DNA of 7,788 bases from Planctomycetaceae bacterium (GTDB lineage Bacteria > Planctomycetota > Planctomycetia > Pirellulales > Pirellulaceae). Under the pieces are notes generated by a model, which saw only the letters and a program-made list of their open reading frames with translations, ran no database searches and had not been told where the DNA came from. Positions within the stretch are counted from its first letter, which is position 1, and each line of letters opens with the position of its first letter. Positions 5,837 through 7,788 of the stretch are shown here, one piece after another. A program made the translations under genes and the position numbers. The stretch lies in the NCBI GenBank assembly GCA_002862265.1, contig PKCQ01000668.1, positions 1 through 7,788 of the forward strand, read 5' to 3'.

Positions 5837-7141
5837 ATGAGAAATCAAATTGCATCTCTTAAACGAGGCCCGCGGCAGATGAAATTTATTCCTGGGAACG
5901 GCGGAAATGGTTTTGGGGCTTCTTTCTGCATTCTTGGAGTGGTTCAGCAATGCCTCCTGGCGACTGCTTGGGCTCAGGAAAACCACGCTGAGATGGTCCA
6001 AGTATCGGAAAAAGCCAGTCAGGTGCACCGGCAAAGTTATGTGTTTGATGGCCACAATGATTTGCCTTGGGTGATCCGAAGCGACGGTTCACGATCTTTC
6101 GAGGTCATTGACATCTCCAGAGACCAACCCGAGATGCACACCGACATTCCTCGACTGCGGGCTGGTGGAGTTGGCGCGCAGTATTGGTCCGTATATGTGC
6201 CGGCGAATACTGCGGCTTCTGGCAAGTCGCACCAGATGACGATTGAGCAGATTGAGATCGTGCAGGCAATGTGCGAGAAGTATCCTGACATTTTTCGTCT
6301 GTGTTTGAACTATGAAGACATCCTCAAAGCCAGAACAGAACAGAAGATTGCATCTTTAATCGGCGTGGAAGGCGGCCATTCGATTGAGAACTCGCTGGAA
6401 AAGCTTCGGAGGCTGTTCAATATGGGAGCCCGCTACATGACTTTGACACACTCTGAGACTCTGGACTGGGCTGATTCCTGCAGCGATGAAGCGAAGAGTG
6501 ATGGACTCAGCGAATTTGGCAAAGAAGTCGTACGTGAAATGAATCGCCTGGGTATGCTAGTCGACATCTCGCACGTCTCGCCTCAAACCATGCAAGCTGC
6601 TTTGGATACTAGTGAAGCGCCGGTGATTTTTTCGCATTCGTCCGCACGCAGCGTGGCGGATCATCCGAGAAACGTGCCCGATGAGATCTTGAAGCAAATG
6701 CCCAAGAATGGTGGCGTTGTGATGGTCAACTTTTTCTCTGGATTCGTTGTTGCGGAATCTGCCGAAAACACCAAAGATATGTTTGAGCGTGGGTGCGCAT
6801 TGAGAGCAAAGTATGGTGACGACGAGGAAGCGATTCGTAAAGAGATGGCCGCGTTTCGAGCGAAGAAGCCGATCTTGCCAGGTACGATTCACGACCTTGT
6901 CGATCACATTGATCACATCGCCAAAGTTGCTGGGGTCGATCACGTTGGCATTGGAAGCGACTACGACGGTGTGAGTGTGCTGCCGAAAGGGCTGGAGGAC
7001 GTGTCAACCTACCCAGCCATCACTCAAATCTTATTGGATAGAGGCTACAGTGAGGCAGACATCCACAAAATCATGAGCGGAAATATCCTTCGGGTGATTC
7101 GCGAGTCGGAAACTGTCGCAAAATGGTTGCAGGCGAAGTAG
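5837..7141 (+). CDS. Secreted membrane dipeptidase (peptidase family M19)
   Basis: The 434-residue protein is a zinc metallopeptidase of the renal dipeptidase family, which cleaves dipeptides including those with D-residues at the second position. The di-zinc ligands all appear: His73 and Asp75 in DGHNDLPW, bridging Glu178 in GVEGGHS, His246 in VDISHVS and His267 in IFSHSSAR. The 21-residue spacing of the last two is the same as in human DPEP1. Asp375 in GIGSDYDGV matches the conserved catalytic-site Asp. A hydrophobic stretch at residues 26-44 ending in AWA-Q suggests signal peptidase cleavage after Ala46, so it probably works in the periplasm or outside the cell. The ATG at 5837 has no clear ribosome-binding site; the ATG at 5879 (residue 15) has a weak GAGG ten bases upstream and would give a more usual 32-residue signal. 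It is probably a single-gene transcript. The exact substrate is unknown; a role in peptide or peptidoglycan-fragment turnover is inference. Confidence 0.94.
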   Translation: MRNQIASLKRGPRQMKFIPGNGGNGFGASFCILGVVQQCLLATAWAQENHAEMVQVSEKASQVHRQSYVFDGHNDLPWVIRSDGSRSFEVIDISRDQPEMHTDIPRLRAGGVGAQYWSVYVPANTAASGKSHQMTIEQIEIVQAMCEKYPDIFRLCLNYEDILKARTEQKIASLIGVEGGHSIENSLEKLRRLFNMGARYMTLTHSETLDWADSCSDEAKSDGLSEFGKEVVREMNRLGMLVDISHVSPQTMQAALDTSEAPVIFSHSSARSVADHPRNVPDEILKQMPKNGGVVMVNFFSGFVVAESAENTKDMFERGCALRAKYGDDEEAIRKEMAAFRAKKPILPGTIHDLVDHIDHIAKVAGVDHVGIGSDYDGVSVLPKGLEDVSTYPAITQILLDRGYSEADIHKIMSGNILRVIRESETVAKWLQAK

Positions 7142-7146
7142 AAACG

Positions 7147-7188
7147 GTGTGCTATCGCTTCGCCGCCGGGGCTTCTGTGTGTTATCCC
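7147..7188 (+). repeat. Two copies of a GTGTG(C/T)TATC(C/G)C motif after the dipeptidase
   Basis: GTGTGCTATCGC (7147-7158) and GTGTGTTATCCC (7177-7188) lie 30 bases apart just after the dipeptidase stop. A third relative, GTGTGCCATCCC, lies at 5497-5508 in the same orientation before that gene. Each is followed by G/C-rich sequence. They may be parts of a dispersed intergenic element. Confidence 0.4.
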
Positions 7189-7216
7189 GCAATTATGCGG
7201 ACTGGCCGCTACCGCA
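7187..7216. terminator. Possible terminator between dipeptidase and thioesterase
   Basis: CCGCA (7187-7191) pairs with TGCGG (7196-7200) around ATTA, and TGCGG can alternatively pair with a second CCGCA at 7212-7216. The site lies in the 101-base gap between two converging genes. There is no T tract, so its role in termination is a guess from position and pairing. Confidence 0.35.
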
Positions 7217-7242
7217 TACTCGTGAAGCGCCTGACGTCACAA

Positions 7243-7698
7243 TTACTTTAATCTGCGAAGGTAGTCGGGCAGCGGTCGAACTTTTCCTGTTCGGTCCACG
7301 CAGGCGATAGTGCTGTAGCCTTCTACAATTCGCTCGCTATTCATTTCCTGCTTCTTGGGATTGCTCGTCTCGGAATCGGTAAGCTCTGGGAGCTTTTCAA
7401 TCTCATAGCGATGCCGGATACGCACTCCGCGAACTTCGCTAACAGTCGTAGTGAGCTTGAGCTGGTCATCGAAAATAGCCGCACCGAGGTAGTTCAGGTG
7501 CATCTCGGAGACGACAAGGAATAGTCCAGATGCTTCAAACTCGCGATAGCTAAAGCCCATACTTCTCAGTAATTCGACTCGGCCGCGCTCGAAGTAATTC
7601 AAATACTGACCGTGATGAACTCTGCCTTGGCCATCTGTTTCGTGGTAGTGAACTCGAAACTGGATGCTAAACGACGGTTGCGGGAAATCGACGGACAC
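7243..7698 (-). CDS. YbgC/4-hydroxybenzoyl-CoA type acyl-CoA thioesterase (hotdog fold)
   Basis: The 151-residue protein has the N-terminal signature of the 4HBT hotdog family, HYHETDGQGRVHHGQYLNYF with ERGR after it, where Asp22 matches the catalytic Asp of YbgC-like enzymes. These hydrolyse acyl-CoA (or acyl-ACP) thioesters in the cytoplasm; the substrate here cannot be read from sequence. The conserved helix (YLNYFERGRVELLRSMGF) and the later hydrophobic strands fit one hotdog domain of normal length. The chosen start is GTG at 7698, preceded by a perfect AGGAGG (7703-7708 on this strand) four bases away. The frame stays open to the window edge and could begin further upstream, for example at a TTG on the last bases, but those extra residues are Ser/Gly/Pro-rich and unlike the family. 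If GTG is right the gene is complete in the window. Confidence 0.88.
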   Translation of the reverse strand: MSVDFPQPSFSIQFRVHYHETDGQGRVHHGQYLNYFERGRVELLRSMGFSYREFEASGLFLVVSEMHLNYLGAAIFDDQLKLTTTVSEVRGVRIRHRYEIEKLPELTDSETSNPKKQEMNSERIVEGYSTIACVDRTGKVRPLPDYLRRLK

Positions 7699-7702
7699 TT
7701 TG

Positions 7703-7708
7703 CCTCCT
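7703..7708 (-). promoter_or_regulatory. Ribosome-binding site deciding the thioesterase start
   Basis: The minus strand reads AGGAGG here, four bases before the GTG at 7698. It is the strongest Shine-Dalgarno sequence in the window and supports a GTG start that gives a normal-length family member. Confidence 0.6.
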
Positions 7709-7788
7709 GCGGCGCTTGAGTCGAAGTAAAGGGTAGATTCAGCCGGAGAATTAGAATCCACCTGGGAATTGGCCCCAAGGGGGCCCAA

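Overview
The window reads as an ordinary chromosomal segment of a Gram-negative bacterium, most likely a planctomycete of the Pirellulaceae type. This is inference, not proof. It rests on the style of the Maf and PA0069-type proteins, a DUF3467-like protein, a large putative lipoprotein of unknown function, roughly balanced base composition, short operons and several genes with only weak ribosome-binding sites. No rRNA, tRNA, CRISPR array, transposase, phage or recognisable defence gene was seen.

Layout. Positions 1-108 hold the last 35 codons of an unidentified plus-strand gene. A plus-strand pair follows: queC (7-cyano-7-deazaguanine synthase, queuosine pathway, 246-962) and, four bases later, a radical SAM protein of the PA0069 family (967-2034). 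A putative lipoprotein of unknown function (2203-3660, plus) has a basic linker, a coiled coil and a probable C-terminal beta domain. It converges on a minus-strand pair: maf (nucleotide pyrophosphatase, 3835-4407), preceded in transcription by a protein with two DUF3467-like domains joined by a Pro/Gly/Ser/Thr linker (4480-5379). A 457-base region with short direct repeats and hairpins separates that pair from a divergent plus-strand secreted M19 dipeptidase (5837-7141). The dipeptidase converges on a minus-strand hotdog-fold acyl-CoA thioesterase (7243-7698), whose likely GTG start lies inside the window.

How the genes relate. Only queC with the radical SAM gene, and the DUF3467-like gene with maf, look like shared transcripts. 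The rest appear to be independent housekeeping or cell-envelope functions. For four genes (the lipoprotein, maf, the DUF3467-like gene and the thioesterase) the longest open frame begins upstream of a better start, which is chosen here from a Shine-Dalgarno match.

The points most worth a second look are the internally duplicated DUF3467-like protein, the tight queC/PA0069-type coupling, an exact 15-base duplication across the queC start, a GC-rich palindrome in the lipoprotein gene, and direct repeats abutting a consensus -35 box upstream of the dipeptidase. I found no convincing evidence of a wholly new multi-gene system.
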